Assembly: GCA_964567595.1 (NCBI GenBank)
Contig: CAZMNF010000051.1
Span: forward strand, 1 to 14,168
Length of the DNA: 14,168 nucleotides
Reading direction: 5' to 3'
Origin: CAZMNF01 sp964567595
GTDB lineage: Bacteria; Bipolaricaulota; Bipolaricaulia; RBG-16-55-9
The notes under the pieces were generated by a model. That model made no database searches and was not told the DNA's origin. It worked only from the letters and a program-made list of their open reading frames with translations. A program made the position numbers and the translations under genes. Position 1 is the first letter of the stretch. Each line of letters begins with the position of its first letter. Of the stretch, positions 12,878 through 14,168 are shown one piece after another.

Positions 12878-12907
12878 AGGCCGGGTGCGCTAGCGCGATC
12901 CCGGCCT
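12878..12907. terminator. Hairpin between two convergent genes
   Basis: AGGCCGGG (12878-12885) pairs perfectly with CCCGGCCT (12900-12907), and an inner GCG/CGC stem (12887-12889 with 12894-12896) closes a CTAG loop. It lies 55 bases after the dsrE stop. On the other strand the aldo/keto reductase stop codon (12892-12890) falls in the hairpin loop. It would suit termination from both sides, although no T-run is present. Confidence 0.5.
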
Positions 12908-13942
12908 CAGCCGTCCCGCCGCGCGCGTCAGCTTGACGCCGGCGATCAGGCCGGAGAGGAACACGAGGAAGCGCGCCCGGCGCCCGAGGGGACGCTCCAG
13001 CGTGGAACACGCCAGGGCCGCGTCGTCGAGCCGGGCGATCTCGTCGGCATCCAGGGAGAACGCGAGCGCCCCGAGCGCGTCCTCGAGCTGCTCCACGCTG
13101 CGGACCCCGACCAGCGGAATGACGCCCTTGCTCCGGACCCACTGCAGACAGACCTGGGCCATCGATTTTTCATGGGGCTCGGCCGCCGCGCGGATGGCCT
13201 CGCGAAGGGGCTCAAGGTCCCCGGCCGAGAGCTCCATGCGCTGGGCAATCCGACTGGCCTCCAGCCGCTCCGGGGTGAGCGTGGAGGTCAACAGGCCCTG
13301 ACCCAAGGCGCCGAAGCCGACGACCTCGACCCCCAACTCGCGGCAGGCCGCCAGCGTCTCTTGGAGCGCGGTCGAGCCGTAGACGAGGAGGCTGACCATC
13401 ACCTGGTTGGCCACGAGCGGAATGCCCTCCTCCCGGGCCACGGCCCATGCCGCATGGACCTGCTCGGCGTTGAAGTTGGACACGCCCAGCGCGCGCAGTT
13501 TCCCTTCCCGCATGGCCCGGGCGGCCCCGCGCACCCAGACCGCCGGCGAGCGCGGATGCACCGGGCTGTGGATGAACGACAGGTCACACGACGCTTGACC
13601 GAGCCGCCGATTGGAGGCGTCGGTGGCGCGCACGAACGCCCGCGGCGACCAGCGCCACAGCGTGGGCAGGAACTTGGTGGCGATCAGGTTGTCGGGCCGG
13701 GCGAAGCCCAGCCGGGCGAGTCGTTCCTCGGAGCTGCCGACCCCGTAGCCTTCCGCGGTGTCGAAGAACGTGACGCCCGCCTCGCGGGCTCGGTCGCGAA
13801 TGCGGGCGAGCGTGTCGTCCGAGACGATGTGGCCGGCCATCTTTTCATCCAGCCGGGTATCGCCCCAGAACATCGTGCCGATGCCGAGTGGGACGTCCAG
13901 CGACCGGAGTTCGTTTTCTCGCTGATCGTCCTGGTCCGTCAT
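12890..13942 (-). CDS. Aldo/keto reductase
   Basis: This 350-residue NADPH-dependent TIM-barrel oxidoreductase has the full catalytic tetrad: Asp61 in FFDTAEGYG, Tyr66 in the same motif, Lys90 in IATKF and His125 in LSFIHSP. LGIGTMFWGDT (19-29) near the start resembles the subgroup of bacterial, cyanobacterial and plastid reductases with a GT.(W/F).WGD motif. LRALGVSNFNAEQV (about 155-168) and IPLVGVRSVEQLEDALGAL near the C-terminus, the NADPH-binding segment, complete the family pattern. A hydrophobic tail (RFLVFLSGLIAGVKL, near 324-338) follows the barrel and might touch the membrane. The substrate cannot be read. The ATG at 13942 has GGGAG 7 bases upstream; an in-frame TTG farther up (13975) is not favoured. 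It is monocistronic here. Confidence 0.93.
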   Translation of the reverse strand: MTDQDDQRENELRSLDVPLGIGTMFWGDTRLDEKMAGHIVSDDTLARIRDRAREAGVTFFDTAEGYGVGSSEERLARLGFARPDNLIATKFLPTLWRWSPRAFVRATDASNRRLGQASCDLSFIHSPVHPRSPAVWVRGAARAMREGKLRALGVSNFNAEQVHAAWAVAREEGIPLVANQVMVSLLVYGSTALQETLAACRELGVEVVGFGALGQGLLTSTLTPERLEASRIAQRMELSAGDLEPLREAIRAAAEPHEKSMAQVCLQWVRSKGVIPLVGVRSVEQLEDALGALAFSLDADEIARLDDAALACSTLERPLGRRARFLVFLSGLIAGVKLTRAAGRLRPGSR

Positions 13943-14039
13943 GGGCGCTCCCTCATCGCTTCGGAATGTGTACAATCATCGTGGTCAGGGGGCATTGCGC
14001 CACGTCAACGTCAGCACGTCCACACTACAGCCCATTCTC

Positions 14040-14068
14040 ATTCTAGACGTCCGTTCTTGGCGTTTAAA
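14040..14068 (-). promoter_or_regulatory. Candidate promoter of the aldo/keto reductase
   Basis: On the minus strand, TTTAAA (14068-14063) and TAGAAT (14045-14040) stand 17 bases apart, giving a leader of roughly 90 bases before the ATG at 13942. The -10 matches consensus at 5 of 6 positions and lies in the same GTCTAGAAT 9-mer as the cytochrome promoter. The -35 matches at 4 of 6. Confidence 0.4.
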
Positions 14069-14168
14069 GCAGGGACACGGCGCGAGATTGAGGCGTATTG
14101 CTCTCCAACGTGCGGGTCTTGAGACCGACGAAGCTGCTCCGAAGCAATTTGGGCCCCAGCGCCGCACG

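Noticed and set aside
13172..14122. 316-residue plus-strand open frame across the aldo/keto reductase
   Set aside because: It lies antisense to a gene with a full catalytic tetrad, shows no family motif, and runs through the reductase promoter region.
14069..14168. Possible tRNA or new gene at the right end of the window
   Set aside because: No acceptor/T-arm pattern or GTTCGA box is present, and the only open frame (minus strand) has no SD site or motif. The GGTC/GACC hairpin at 14115-14126 is too small to mean much.
1..14168. CRISPR arrays, insertion sequences, attachment sites, defence genes
   Set aside because: I found no spaced direct-repeat array, no transposase or integrase motif and no tRNA target. 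The gene content is biosynthetic and housekeeping.

Overview
This is a GC-rich bacterial chromosome segment with tightly packed genes and strong Shine-Dalgarno sites (GGAGG/AAGGAG). GTG starts and 4-base stop/start overlaps are common. Nothing in it identifies the phylum for certain. A HemY-type oxidase, the GC content and the strong SD sites fit a high-GC Gram-positive, Chloroflexota-like or other deep-branching aerobic lineage, and the strong SD use argues against Bacteroidota. I see no insertion sequence, phage gene, CRISPR, rRNA or tRNA, and no gene-free stretch above 300 bases.

Region 1 (26-1457) is a divergent pair: a TetR-family repressor on the minus strand and a small exported hexaheme cytochrome c on the plus strand. 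The 216-base gap between them holds a regular array of four alternating CATGAT/ATCATG half-sites and a plausible promoter. A perfect 13-bp hairpin ends the cytochrome gene.

Region 2 (about 1520-10727) is the core: a translationally coupled tetrapyrrole operon. Its order is hemA-hemC (one fused gene), hemD, hemB, a radical SAM/SPASM protein, hemL, hemE and hemY. Together these carry glutamyl-tRNA to coproporphyrinogen III and then oxidise a porphyrinogen. Adjacent genes overlap by 4 or 32 bases or sit 4 bases apart. The window has no hemN, hemF, hemH or hemQ, so the radical SAM protein is the only visible candidate for a late decarboxylation step. The hemA leader is AT-rich and can form competing small hairpins.

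Region 3 (10786-12823) continues on the plus strand with cofactor and housekeeping genes. These are a divergent pyridoxamine phosphate oxidase (pdxH), a structured 163-base gap, 5-formyltetrahydrofolate cyclo-ligase (fau), a two-helix membrane miniprotein and a DsrE-family protein. The gap before fau is where the 6S RNA gene lies in many bacteria, and its sequence folds as a nested rod. PdxH would make the PLP that HemL needs.

Region 4 (12878-14168) holds a convergent minus-strand aldo/keto reductase. It is separated from dsrE by a hairpin that contains the reductase stop codon. A candidate promoter lies near 14040-14068. Beyond it, 14069-14168 shows only a weak small hairpin (GGTC/GACC, 14115-14126) and no gene I can support.
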